Assembly: GCF_021172165.1 (NCBI RefSeq)
Contig: NZ_CP089096.1
Coordinates: 1,178,001 to 1,242,000, forward strand
Direction of reading: 5' to 3'
Source: Flavobacterium channae
Lineage (GTDB): Bacteria > Bacteroidota > Bacteroidia > Flavobacteriales > Flavobacteriaceae
DNA: 64,000 nucleotides
Both the position numbers and the translations under genes were made by a program. The notes under the pieces are model-generated. The model ran no database searches. It had not been told where the DNA came from and saw nothing but the letters and a program-made list of their open reading frames with translations. How positions within the stretch are numbered: the first letter of the stretch is position 1; each line of letters starts with the position of its first letter. Positions 6,918 to 16,038 of the stretch are shown here, in pieces.

Positions 6918-9455
6918 ATGATACATACTTACAGCATTACCGGAATGACTTGCGATGGTTGTCGCTCTAAAGTCGAGAAAGCATTGAATACTATTGATGG
7001 TATTGAAGCAAAAGTTTCATTAAGCCCACCAGTGGCCATAATTACTATGGACAAACACATTCCAACATCAAAGTTGCAGGAAGCACTGACGACTGTTGGA
7101 AAATACACCATAGAAATGAGCAATGATAAAACTACAGAAGATACTACAACTAATGAATCCGCTGCAAAGTCATGTTGTTCTACTCATGAGCATAATTATA
7201 AAAAAGAGGCTGTTATACCAACCAACGCCGCTGGTAAATATTATTGCCCAATGCATTGCGAAGGCGAAAAAGTCTATGACAAAGCGGGCGATTGTCCTGT
7301 GTGTGGAATGGATCTAGTCAAAGCACCTGAACTAACCGTAAACAAGACACTATATACTTGTCCAATGCATCCCGAAGTAATTAGTGAAACTCCGGGTTCC
7401 TGTCCTATATGCGGTATGGATTTAGTACCAATGGAACCAAGCGAAAGCGAAGACCAAAGGACTTATAAAGATTTGGTTAAGAAAATGAAAATAGCAGTTG
7501 TGTTTACAGTTCCCATTTTCGCCATTGCCATGATTGAAATGGCACACAATAATCCTTTATTGCAACTAATGGATGCGGACAAATGGAACTGGGTACAGCT
7601 TATTTTATCTCTTCCTGTTGTTTTTTATGCCTGTTGGGTATTTTTTGTCCGCGCCTGGAAATCAATTATTACTTGGAATCTGAATATGTTCACACTCATC
7701 GGAATTGGAACGGGAGTGGCATTTTTATTTAGTTTAGTCGGAATGTTTTTTCCGGATATTTTTCCAAGTGAATTCAAAACAGAACACGGAACTGTATTAT
7801 TATACTTTGAAGCAACAACAGTTATTCTGACTTTAGTTTTGTTAGGACAATTACTCGAAGCAAGGGCACACAGCCAAACCAGCGGAGCTATCAAAGAATT
7901 ATTAAAACTTGCGCCAACTGAAGCTACTTTGGTTATTGATGGCGGTGATAAAGTAATATCAATCCACGACATCAAAAAAGGCGATTTATTGAGAGTAAAA
8001 CCCGGAGATAAAATTCCTGTTGACGGTAAAATAACCGATGGGGAAAGCAGTATAGATGAAGCCATGATTACTGGTGAGCCAATACCGGTTGATAAAAAGA
8101 AAGGCGATAACGTAATTTCCGGAACAATAAACGGAAACAAATCATTTGTGATGATAGCCGAAAAAGTAGGTTCCGAAACCTTGCTATCTCAAATCGTGCA
8201 AATGGTAAATGATGCCAGTCGTTCACGAGCTCCAATTCAGAAATTAGCAGATAGTATCTCCAAGTACTTTGTGCCAATTGTGGTCATTATATCGGCAATA
8301 ACCTTTTTTGTTTGGGCAAAATTTGGTCCCGAACCAGCATTGGTATATGGCTTTATAAATGCTATTGCTGTATTAATTATAGCCTGTCCTTGTGCTCTGG
8401 GTCTGGCAACTCCCATGTCAGTAATGGTTGGTGTTGGCAAAGGAGCACAATCAGGCGTTTTGATAAAGAATGCTGAGGCTTTAGAGAACATGAATAAGGT
8501 TAATGTTTTAATTACCGATAAAACAGGAACCATCACCGAAGGAAAACCATCTGTCGAAAAAATTTATGCATCCAATAACAACGATAGTGACTTATTGCAA
8601 AGCATTGCTTCCTTAAACCAATATAGTGAACATCCATTGGCACAAGCTGTGGTAATTTATGCCAAAACAAAATCCATTTCTTTAATCGAAGTAAAAGATT
8701 TTGAAGCCGTTGCCGGAAAAGGAGTTACAGGAACAGTTGCTGGTAAAAAAGTAGCATTAGGTAATAAAAAACTAATGGAACAAGTTAAAGCAACAGTTTC
8801 TGACGATTTAGAGAACAAAATCATTATTGAACAAAAATTAGGAAAAACAGTCTCTTACATTGCCGTTGATAACATAGCTGTTGGTTTTGTATCTATAACA
8901 GATGCTATTAAAACTTCTAGCAAAGAAGCCATAAAAGAATTAATGAGCCAGGGTGTCGAAGTAATCATGATGACTGGTGACAATGTCAATACAGCTAAAG
9001 CAGTTGCTGATGAATTGGGATTAAAAACCTATAAAGCTGGATGCTTACCCGAAGACAAACTCAAAGAAATTAAAAAATTGCAGGCAGAAGGCAAAATTGT
9101 AGCCATGGCTGGCGATGGTATAAATGATGCGCCGGCATTGGCACAAGCCAACATTGGAATAGCAATGGGAACAGGAACAGATGTCGCTATTGAAAGTGCC
9201 AAAATAACTCTGGTCAAAGGCGATTTACAGGGTATCGTAAAAGCCAAGAATTTAAGCCATGCTGTTATGAGAAATATTAAACAAAATCTATTTTTTGCCT
9301 TTTTCTATAATGTACTTGGTGTCCCAATTGCAGCTGGTGTGTTATATCCGGTTTTCGGAATTTTACTATCTCCTATGATTGCAGCTTTGGCAATGTCTTT
9401 CAGCTCCGTATCTGTTATTATCAATGCCTTGAGACTAAGAGGTTTAAAACTATAA
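6918..9455 (+). CDS. copA: Cu(I)-exporting P1B-type ATPase CopA with extra metal-binding domains
   Basis: Pumps Cu+ from cytoplasm to periplasm using ATP. 845 residues, long for CopA because of the N-terminus: an HMA domain (GMTCDGCRSKVEKAL, residues 8-22), then two small domains of the YYCPMHC ... CPVCGMDL and YTCPMHPE ... CPICGMDL type (about residues 111-175). The P-type core has the TGE loop (MITGEPIPVDK), the CPC ion-site motif (CPCALGLATP, near residue 490), the phosphorylation site DKTGTITEG with Asp near residue 534, the SEHPLAQAV motif and GDGINDAPALAQA. All catalytic motifs are intact. It lies downstream of the HMA-AraC gene and probably has its own promoter in the 78-base gap. Confidence 0.96.
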   Translation: MIHTYSITGMTCDGCRSKVEKALNTIDGIEAKVSLSPPVAIITMDKHIPTSKLQEALTTVGKYTIEMSNDKTTEDTTTNESAAKSCCSTHEHNYKKEAVIPTNAAGKYYCPMHCEGEKVYDKAGDCPVCGMDLVKAPELTVNKTLYTCPMHPEVISETPGSCPICGMDLVPMEPSESEDQRTYKDLVKKMKIAVVFTVPIFAIAMIEMAHNNPLLQLMDADKWNWVQLILSLPVVFYACWVFFVRAWKSIITWNLNMFTLIGIGTGVAFLFSLVGMFFPDIFPSEFKTEHGTVLLYFEATTVILTLVLLGQLLEARAHSQTSGAIKELLKLAPTEATLVIDGGDKVISIHDIKKGDLLRVKPGDKIPVDGKITDGESSIDEAMITGEPIPVDKKKGDNVISGTINGNKSFVMIAEKVGSETLLSQIVQMVNDASRSRAPIQKLADSISKYFVPIVVIISAITFFVWAKFGPEPALVYGFINAIAVLIIACPCALGLATPMSVMVGVGKGAQSGVLIKNAEALENMNKVNVLITDKTGTITEGKPSVEKIYASNNNDSDLLQSIASLNQYSEHPLAQAVVIYAKTKSISLIEVKDFEAVAGKGVTGTVAGKKVALGNKKLMEQVKATVSDDLENKIIIEQKLGKTVSYIAVDNIAVGFVSITDAIKTSSKEAIKELMSQGVEVIMMTGDNVNTAKAVADELGLKTYKAGCLPEDKLKEIKKLQAEGKIVAMAGDGINDAPALAQANIGIAMGTGTDVAIESAKITLVKGDLQGIVKAKNLSHAVMRNIKQNLFFAFFYNVLGVPIAAGVLYPVFGILLSPMIAALAMSFSSVSVIINALRLRGLKL

Positions 9456-9473
9456 TAATTAACGATAACACGA

Positions 9474-10082
9474 ATGAAACTAAAAAATAACATAGATAAA
9501 TTAGGAACAATCGGGATGTTCTTTACAGCATTGCTTTCGCCTTGCTGTTTCCCTCTTTTTGCATTTGTAGCATCTGCTTTAGGTTTAGGTAGTTTTGAAC
9601 TTTTTGGAGGTTGGACAATGTGGATTTTTCAAGGGATGGTCCTATTATCTTTAGTTGGCTTTTTTCTTTCCTATCGCCTGCATAGATGCCTATATCCTTT
9701 GTTGATAGCTATTCCAAGTACAATAATCATTTTTTACAGCTATTACTTTTGTAATAATGATTATCAGTCCTATTTTTTATATACTGGTATGTTCGGGCTT
9801 CTTATCGCTACAATAGTCAATTATCATAGAAACAAACTTCACTATGGCTGTAATACTTGCACGATGTACAACGGTAAATCAGTAGAACTGAAATCAAAAA
9901 TAACATGTCCACATTGCGGTCACAAAAAAGAAGAAATGATGCCTACTGATGCTTGTCAATTCTTCTATGAATGCGAAAACTGTAAAAAAATAGTGAAACC
10001 TAAACAAGGTGATTGTTGTGTTTATTGCAGCTATGGCACTGTAAAATGTCCACCTATTCAATCAGGTGAAAAGTGCTGCTAA
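9474..10082 (+). CDS. MerC-like membrane protein with Cys-rich C-terminal tail
   Basis: 202 residues. The N-terminal 120 residues form four hydrophobic helices and contain SPCCFPLFAF, the Cys-Cys pair typical of MerC/MerT mercury importers and related metal proteins. The C-terminal 80 residues are a soluble Cys-rich tail: CNTCTMYNGK, then CPHCGHKK, YECENCKKIVKPKQGDC CVYCSYGTVKCPPIQ, ending in CC. The GDCCVYCSYG...CPPIQ piece occurs as a separate small protein in other bacteria (family knowledge). It starts 19 bases after copA. In a copper block it may accept or sequester metal rather than transport mercury; no merA or merP is present here, so mercury detoxification is unlikely. Confidence 0.75.
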   Translation: MKLKNNIDKLGTIGMFFTALLSPCCFPLFAFVASALGLGSFELFGGWTMWIFQGMVLLSLVGFFLSYRLHRCLYPLLIAIPSTIIIFYSYYFCNNDYQSYFLYTGMFGLLIATIVNYHRNKLHYGCNTCTMYNGKSVELKSKITCPHCGHKKEEMMPTDACQFFYECENCKKIVKPKQGDCCVYCSYGTVKCPPIQSGEKCC

Positions 10083-10175
10083 AAATAGTACAGGGCAGCA
10101 TGCGGAAGCTAACAAAATGAAAGCTAAGCTTAAAGAATTAGATTAATATTCCAACATATTTAAAAATTAAAATAA

Positions 10176-11048
10176 ATGAAAAAAAACATCCTATTAAGCT
10201 TTATGCTTTTGCAATCTGTAATACTGTCAGCACAAGACAAAGTTCAAATTAGAGTAACTGCAGCTAGCCCTGCAGCATCGTATGAGCAAGAAGTGGGTAG
10301 CGCAAAAATAAAAATTTCATATAGCAGACCTTTAGTCAGAGGACGAAAAATATTTGGGGAGTTAGTACCATTTGATAAACTTTGGCGAACAGGGGCAAGT
10401 GATTGTACTGTAATAACTACTTCCGAAGATATTTCATTTGGCAACAATGTATTAAAAACAGGTAGTTACTCAATATTCACAATTCCTTCAATCAATGAGT
10501 GGACTATAATTATCAACACAGATACTACTTTACATGGCGAAACCGGCTATGATGAAAAAAAGGATGTGATGCGTTTCAAAGTTCCTGTCGAAAAAAGCTC
10601 TAACTTCTATGAAACATTTACAATCGATTTAAATGACATCAACAGCAAAGGGGAAGCGTATCTAAAAATCTTTTGGGAAAACACATTGGTTAAAATACCA
10701 ATAAAGAGCAAGGAAGACGATACTATACTAGCATTAATAGACCAGCATATCATTAAAGGGAAATCTCAGGATGCTAATTTATTATTTCAGGCAGCTAATT
10801 ACTATTACAACACCAATAGAGATTATAAACTGGCAATGACATGGCTTTTAGAAGCCGAAAAATTAAAACCTGAAAATTTCAATTACCCAAATTTAAGACA
10901 AAAAATAGCATCCGAATTAAAAGATTATACCAATGCAATTGAAGCAGCAAAAAGGGCAATTACCTTAGCCGATAAGGAAAAAATGAAAAGTACAATCGAG
11001 ACACTAAATAAAAGAATAGCGGATTGGGAAATATTGTTAAAAAAATAA
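10176..11048 (+). CDS. DUF2911 family exported protein with TPR-like C-terminus
   Basis: 290 residues. Signal peptide of about 19 residues (VILSAQ). Residues 25-175 match the DUF2911 pattern common in Bacteroidota: AKIKISYSRPLVRGRKIFG, PFDKLWRTGASDCT, a beta-rich fold ending near IFWENTLVKIPI. The last 110 residues are helical with two TPR-like units (LLFQAANYYYNTNRDYKLAM, ALNYPNL-type spacing). The biochemical role of DUF2911 is unknown; exported location is predicted. It is 93 bases after the MerC-like gene and 32 bases before the multicopper oxidase, so it is probably part of the copper operon, but its contribution is not evident from sequence. Confidence 0.82.
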   Translation: MKKNILLSFMLLQSVILSAQDKVQIRVTAASPAASYEQEVGSAKIKISYSRPLVRGRKIFGELVPFDKLWRTGASDCTVITTSEDISFGNNVLKTGSYSIFTIPSINEWTIIINTDTTLHGETGYDEKKDVMRFKVPVEKSSNFYETFTIDLNDINSKGEAYLKIFWENTLVKIPIKSKEDDTILALIDQHIIKGKSQDANLLFQAANYYYNTNRDYKLAMTWLLEAEKLKPENFNYPNLRQKIASELKDYTNAIEAAKRAITLADKEKMKSTIETLNKRIADWEILLKK

Positions 11049-11080
11049 TAGTGTAAAATTAAAATAATACAATTACTATA

Positions 11081-13336
11081 ATGGATTTACAAAACATTCT
11101 TTCAAAAAAACTGTTACCAATCGTAATCTTCGTTTTGGCAACACAAACGCTGTTTTCGCAAAACATAGTTCGTTACGATTTATATGTTCGTGATACCATC
11201 GTAAACTATTCTGGAAAAGAAAAAAGAGCAATTGCAGTAAATGGTCAAATTCCTATGCCAACATTAACATTTACAGAAGGTGATATTGCTGAAATTTATG
11301 TACATAACGAATTAAAAGAAAGCACTTCATTGCATTGGCACGGACTATTTTTACCTAATAAAGAAGATGGTGTCCCAAACCTTACACAAATGCCAATAGA
11401 ACCGGGAACTACTCACAAATATTCGTTTCCAATAATTCAAAGCGGAACTCATTGGTACCACAGTCATTCAGGATTACAGGAACAAATTGGTATGTATGGT
11501 ATGTTCATTATGAACAAAAAACAAAATAACAAAACATTCCGAAAAGGTATAGATGATTTACCAACTGTGCCTATTATTTTAAGTGAATGGACTGATTTAA
11601 AGCCAGAAAATGTGCATCGAATGTTGCACAATGCTACCGATTGGTTTGCTATTAAAAAAGGAACTACGCAAAGTTATTCAGAAGCCATTCAACAAGGGCA
11701 TTTCAAAACTAAAGTTGTAAATGAGTGGAAGCGTATGAATGCTATGGATGTTAGCGATGTCTATTATGAAAAGTTCCTAATTAATGGTAAAAATGAAAAC
11801 CAATTATCACAGTTTAAAGGTGGCGATAAAGTTCGACTTCGAATTGCCAACGGTGGTGCATCGTCCTATTTTTGGTTAACCTATGCCGGTGGTAAAATTA
11901 CAGTAGTTGCCAGTGATGGAAACGATGTAGCACCTGTTGAGGTTGATCGTTTATTAATTGCTGTTTCAGAAACGTATGATGTAGTAGTAACTATTCCAGC
12001 CGATAATACTTCTTATGAGTTTTTGGTTACACCAGAAGACAGAACAAAATCGGCTTCTTTGTATTTGGGAAATGGTATCAAACAATTGATTTCTCCTATG
12101 CCAAAATTGAAATATTTTGAAGGGATGAAAATGATGAATGATATGATGAAAATGAATGGCGAAATGAACGATATGGGAATGAGCATGTCATTGAATCAAA
12201 TGGATATGAATGTTGTGATGTATCCTGAAATTACAGGTGCCGTTAAAGATAAAAGTAAAGAAGCAATGCCAAAATCGGAAATGAATGACCAACATTCCAA
12301 TCACCAAGCAACTTCTAAGACTTCCATTACCACTTTAAATTATGCCATGTTAAAGGCGACTGAACCAACAACCTTACCAAAAGATGCACCAGTAAAAGAA
12401 CTGCGTTTTGAATTGACAGGTAATATGAATCGTTATGTGTGGAGTTTGGATAATAAAGTGATTTCAGAAACGGATAAAATCTTAATTAAGAAAGGTGAAA
12501 ATGTTAGAATAACGCTTTATAATGGTTCTATGATGCGTCACCCAATGCATTTGCACGGACACGATTTTAGAATTATTAATGGGCAAGGTGAGTATGCTCC
12601 TTTAAAAAATGTAATGGATTTGATGCCAATGGAAACCAACGTGATTGAGTTCAATGCTAACGCAGAGGGCGATTGGTTTTTTCACTGTCATATTTTGTAT
12701 CACATGATGGCAGGAATGGGCAGGATTTTTACGTATGAAAATCAAGAAGCTAATCCATTAATTCCGAATCCTAAATTAGCGCAGCGTAAATTAAATGCCG
12801 ACGATAGGGCTTTTCATTTTATGGCAGAAAACGATTTTGCTACTAATGGAAATGACGGTATGGCAATGATTCAAAATACACGTTGGAGTTTAGGAGCAGA
12901 ATGGCGTTTAGGATATAATGACATGCACGGTTATGAAGCCGAATTTCATTTGGGTAGGTATATAGGGAAAATGCAATGGTTTATGCCTTTTGTTGGATTC
13001 GATTGGCGTTATAGAAAAATGGATGGAGAAGTTGAGAAAAATATTTTCGGGCAAGAAAATACGAAAGATAAAAGAGCTGTTTTAAGTGCCGGATTTGCTT
13101 ATACTTTGCCAATGTTAGTAATGTTTCAAGCTGAGGTTTTTCAAGACGGTAATTTGCGTTTACAGTTAATGAGAGAGGATATACCTATATCTAAACGCTT
13201 ACGAATGGGATTTATGGTTAACACGGATACCGAATATATGTTAGAAGCACGCTATATTGTAAAACGAAATTTTAGTTTACGAACGCATTACGATAGCGAT
13301 ATGGGATTTGGCGTAGGTTTGAATTTGAATTATTAA
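11081..13336 (+). CDS. Multicopper oxidase fused to an outer-membrane-barrel-like C-terminus
   Basis: 751 residues. Signal peptide to about residue 26 (TLFSQN). Residues 40-570 are a multicopper oxidase with all copper motifs: LHWHGLFLP, HWYHSHSG, HPMHLHGHDFRI and HCHILYHMMAGM. A Met-rich insert (residues about 345-380, MKMMNDMMKMNGEMNDMGMS) is typical of periplasmic cuprous oxidases of the CopA/PcoA kind. After residue 590 about 160 residues of alternating aromatic beta-strands follow (WSLGAEWRLGYN, FMPFVGFDWRYRK), ending in an aromatic residue as outer membrane barrels do, reminiscent of CopB/PcoB. Last gene of the block; stops before a bidirectional terminator. Confidence 0.92.
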   Translation: MDLQNILSKKLLPIVIFVLATQTLFSQNIVRYDLYVRDTIVNYSGKEKRAIAVNGQIPMPTLTFTEGDIAEIYVHNELKESTSLHWHGLFLPNKEDGVPNLTQMPIEPGTTHKYSFPIIQSGTHWYHSHSGLQEQIGMYGMFIMNKKQNNKTFRKGIDDLPTVPIILSEWTDLKPENVHRMLHNATDWFAIKKGTTQSYSEAIQQGHFKTKVVNEWKRMNAMDVSDVYYEKFLINGKNENQLSQFKGGDKVRLRIANGGASSYFWLTYAGGKITVVASDGNDVAPVEVDRLLIAVSETYDVVVTIPADNTSYEFLVTPEDRTKSASLYLGNGIKQLISPMPKLKYFEGMKMMNDMMKMNGEMNDMGMSMSLNQMDMNVVMYPEITGAVKDKSKEAMPKSEMNDQHSNHQATSKTSITTLNYAMLKATEPTTLPKDAPVKELRFELTGNMNRYVWSLDNKVISETDKILIKKGENVRITLYNGSMMRHPMHLHGHDFRIINGQGEYAPLKNVMDLMPMETNVIEFNANAEGDWFFHCHILYHMMAGMGRIFTYENQEANPLIPNPKLAQRKLNADDRAFHFMAENDFATNGNDGMAMIQNTRWSLGAEWRLGYNDMHGYEAEFHLGRYIGKMQWFMPFVGFDWRYRKMDGEVEKNIFGQENTKDKRAVLSAGFAYTLPMLVMFQAEVFQDGNLRLQLMREDIPISKRLRMGFMVNTDTEYMLEARYIVKRNFSLRTHYDSDMGFGVGLNLNY

Positions 13337-13353
13337 ACCTAAGTTGAAATAAT

Positions 13354-13388
13354 AAAAAAAACGCTCAACTAAATTGAGCGTTTTTTTA
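13354..13388. terminator. Bidirectional intrinsic terminator
   Basis: Perfect stem CGCTCAA (13362-13368) / TTGAGCG (13374-13380) flanked by an A-run and a T-run, between the convergent multicopper oxidase and ribBA genes. Works in both directions. Confidence 0.9.
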
Positions 13389-13404
13389 TTGTAGTTTATT
13401 TTGT

Positions 13405-14538
13405 TTAGTAATTTACGTAATCCGTAATTTCTAATCCATAGCCAATCATTCCAACACGTTTAGTAGGAGCAGAGCTGTTTGATAATAAACGAATTTTTGA
13501 TATGTCTAAATCGTGAAGAATTTGAGCTCCAATACCAAAATCTTTAGTATCCATTTTAATTTGTGGTGCTCTCATTTCACCTTGACTTTGTAACGCTTTT
13601 AATTCGGTAACTCTTTCCAATAATTCTAAAGATTTTACTTCTTGATTTATGAAAATAATAGCTCCTTTTTCAGCTTCATTTATCGAACGGAAAATATCGT
13701 CTAATTTTTTGTTGCTATCTAAAGTAAGTGTTCCTAAAATATCGTTGTTTACTTGAGTTGTATTGATGCGTGTTAAAACTGGTTCACCAGCATTCCAAGT
13801 TCCTTTTGTTAAAGCAATATGTACTTGTTTGTTAGTTGTTTGTAAATATGCTCTTAATCTGAATGTTCCAAAACGCGTTTGAATATCAAAATCTTCTTTT
13901 TTCTGAATTAAACTATCGTGTTGCATTCTGTAAGCAACTAAATCTTCAATAGAAACTAGTTTAAGATCGAATTTTTTAGCAACATCTACTAATTGTGGTA
14001 AACGTGCCATTGTTCCATCTTCATTCATGATTTCTACAATAACACCCGCTGGTTTAAATCCTGCTAAACGTGCAAAATCAATTGCAGCTTCAGTATGACC
14101 AGTTCTTCTTAAAACACCACCTTGTTTCGCAATTAAAGGAAAAATATGTCCAGGACGTGCTAAATCAAATGGTTTTGTATTAGGATCGATTAAGGCTTGA
14201 ATTGTTTTTGCTCTGTCCGCAGCGGAAATTCCAGTAGTAACTCCATTCCCTTTTAAATCTACAGAAACGGTAAAAGCCGTTTCCATGTGGTCCGTATTGT
14301 TACGTACCATGGTGTGTAAGTCCAATTCTTTACAACGTGATTCTGTTAATGGAGCACAAATTAGTCCTCTTCCGTGCGTTGCCATAAAGTTGATCATTTC
14401 AGGAGTTACTTTTTCTGCAGCTGCTAAAAAATCTCCTTCATTTTCTCTATCCTCATCATCTACTACTATGATTACTTTTCCCTGACGGATGTCTTCAATA
14501 GCTTCTTCAATTGTGTTTAGTTGTATGTTCTTTGACAT
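13405..14538 (-). CDS. ribB: RibBA: DHBP synthase with a degenerate GTP cyclohydrolase II domain
   Basis: 377 residues. Residues 1-205 are a complete 3,4-dihydroxy-2-butanone 4-phosphate synthase (riboflavin pathway): [33 protein letters not shown] are intact. Residues 210-377 align with GTP cyclohydrolase II ([35 protein letters not shown]) but the zinc-site segment, normally HSECLTGD...RCDCG, reads [19 protein letters not shown] with no cysteine, and the QEGRGIG motif is replaced by [10 protein letters not shown]. The second domain is therefore probably inactive and a separate RibA would be needed. Starts 4 bases after the upstream lptF/G-like gene stops, last gene of the ftsK-lolA-lptF-ribBA run. 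Confidence 0.9.
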   Translation of the reverse strand: MSKNIQLNTIEEAIEDIRQGKVIIVVDDEDRENEGDFLAAAEKVTPEMINFMATHGRGLICAPLTESRCKELDLHTMVRNNTDHMETAFTVSVDLKGNGVTTGISAADRAKTIQALIDPNTKPFDLARPGHIFPLIAKQGGVLRRTGHTEAAIDFARLAGFKPAGVIVEIMNEDGTMARLPQLVDVAKKFDLKLVSIEDLVAYRMQHDSLIQKKEDFDIQTRFGTFRLRAYLQTTNKQVHIALTKGTWNAGEPVLTRINTTQVNNDILGTLTLDSNKKLDDIFRSINEAEKGAIIFINQEVKSLELLERVTELKALQSQGEMRAPQIKMDTKDFGIGAQILHDLDISKIRLLSNSSAPTKRVGMIGYGLEITDYVNY

Positions 14539-14542
14539 GGTG

Positions 14543-16027
14543 TTAGTTGTTGTCGTCGTTATTTTGAGTTATTTTATTAAAAAGTTTTTTAAATGGATCT
14601 GTTAACCAATCTAAGTTAATCATAATACCAATATCGTTTGTAGCACGATAAGTTAGCATTATAGCAAATGGTGTCATTATCATTGAAGCCATCCAAGCGC
14701 CTAAAAATGGAGGAATACTATCTTGTTGTGCAACTTTACGTCCAAAAGTATTTACGAAATGAAAAATGATGAATATACCAACAGCAAAAACAATAGGTAA
14801 ACCTAAACCTCCTTTTCGAATAATGGCTCCTAATGGCGCTCCAATAAAAAACATTAATAAACACGAATAAGCAATTACAAATTTTTCATGTATTGCTAAC
14901 CAGTGGTCGTTAATGTTTTTTGATTTGCTTTCTAAATCTGCTTTACTTGTTTGAATCGTAAATTCTGTACTGGCAACATTACTTTTTGCCATTTCTAAAA
15001 TTTGTTTGCGCTCAAAATCATTAAAAATAGATAACAATTCTTTTTTAGCATCTACCTTTGTATTACCTGAATTATTATTGTTGATAGCTGAAGAATTATT
15101 GAAACTATTTGGATTTCTTCTTCTAAAAATATTGTCATTTCTCATTACAATATTATTAGCGAATGATATAGCTTCTTTAGAATAATTTTTTTGAAGTGAG
15201 TCAATTGTATAGGAAAGTTCCGGAACGGTTAACATTTTTTCAGATGTAACATTTCCTTCATCTATTTGTGTTTGATTTAATTTGGTTAAATCAATATTGA
15301 TAACATATTTTTCAAAACTACTTTTAGCAAAAGGCAAACGGTTTCTTTCTTCAAATTTTTTAGGATGAATATCTTCATAGTAATATCCATCATACAATTC
15401 TAATTGTAAATAATTTGAATCATCTTCGCTTGTTAAAACACCTCTTTTGGCTTTTATAATGGTATTAGCACCTAATCCCATATTGGTGTTTTTTACGTGC
15501 ATGGTAACTCCTTCTAGAAGTTCTCCATTATCACCAGACTTTTTATCAACTTTGATATTTGAAGTTCCAATTGTATTAAATTGTCCTTCAGCAATTGCCA
15601 TGGCTGGTTTTTGTTGTACAATGTTTTTACGCAAGTTGATGAATCGAAATTGAGCATCTGGAATTACATTGTTAGCGAAGAAGAAGGATACAATGGCTAA
15701 AATTCCGATAGTAATGGTTAGCATTTTCATGGCACGTTGTAATGAAATACCAGACGATTTCATTGCGGCAAATTCGTAGTTTTCGGCAAAGCTACCAAAA
15801 GTCATGATGGAAGCTAATAAAACCGAAAGTGGTAAAACCATTGGAACAATAGTAGGAGCATAGAAGGATAAGAACTTAAGTATTGTAAAAAAGTCCAAAT
15901 CTTTTCCGGCTAATTCAGAAATAAAAAGCCAAATTCCTTGTAAGACGAATATAAAAAACAAGATTACAAATACCGAAGTAAATGTAATCATGAAGGATTT
16001 AATAATGTATTTATCTAATATTTTCAC
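14543..16027 (-). CDS. LptF/LptG family permease (lipopolysaccharide export)
   Basis: 494 residues, YjgP/YjgQ family. Inner-membrane component of the Lpt ABC transporter that extracts LPS toward the periplasmic bridge. Seen: three N-terminal transmembrane helices (residues 12-35, 55-75, 98-120), a large periplasmic region rich in Asn/Ser with a low-complexity stretch around residues 310-330 (NNSSAINNNNSGNTK), and three C-terminal helices (LLMFFIGAPLGAIIRKGG, then VFAVGIFIIFHFVN). The start codon is GTG; no ATG is available nearby and homologues begin at MKILDKYI. 12 bases after lolA. Whether it is LptF or LptG cannot be decided here. Confidence 0.9.
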   Translation of the reverse strand: MKILDKYIIKSFMITFTSVFVILFFIFVLQGIWLFISELAGKDLDFFTILKFLSFYAPTIVPMVLPLSVLLASIMTFGSFAENYEFAAMKSSGISLQRAMKMLTITIGILAIVSFFFANNVIPDAQFRFINLRKNIVQQKPAMAIAEGQFNTIGTSNIKVDKKSGDNGELLEGVTMHVKNTNMGLGANTIIKAKRGVLTSEDDSNYLQLELYDGYYYEDIHPKKFEERNRLPFAKSSFEKYVINIDLTKLNQTQIDEGNVTSEKMLTVPELSYTIDSLQKNYSKEAISFANNIVMRNDNIFRRRNPNSFNNSSAINNNNSGNTKVDAKKELLSIFNDFERKQILEMAKSNVASTEFTIQTSKADLESKSKNINDHWLAIHEKFVIAYSCLLMFFIGAPLGAIIRKGGLGLPIVFAVGIFIIFHFVNTFGRKVAQQDSIPPFLGAWMASMIMTPFAIMLTYRATNDIGIMINLDWLTDPFKKLFNKITQNNDDNN

Positions 16028-16038
16028 CAGAACCTAAA

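Noticed and set aside
10083..10146. In-frame run ending KMKAKLKELD before the DUF2911 gene
   Set aside because: About 20 codons in the +1 frame after the MerC-like stop; may be a gene remnant or frameshifted tail but is too short and has no start signal or homologue.
1..13390. Copper block as an integrative element with recognisable ends
   Set aside because: No integrase, transposase, relaxase or flanking repeats could be seen; the left end is outside the window.
13405..14620. FMN riboswitch near ribBA
   Set aside because: ribBA follows an upstream gene by 4 bases and no RFN-element sequence was recognised.
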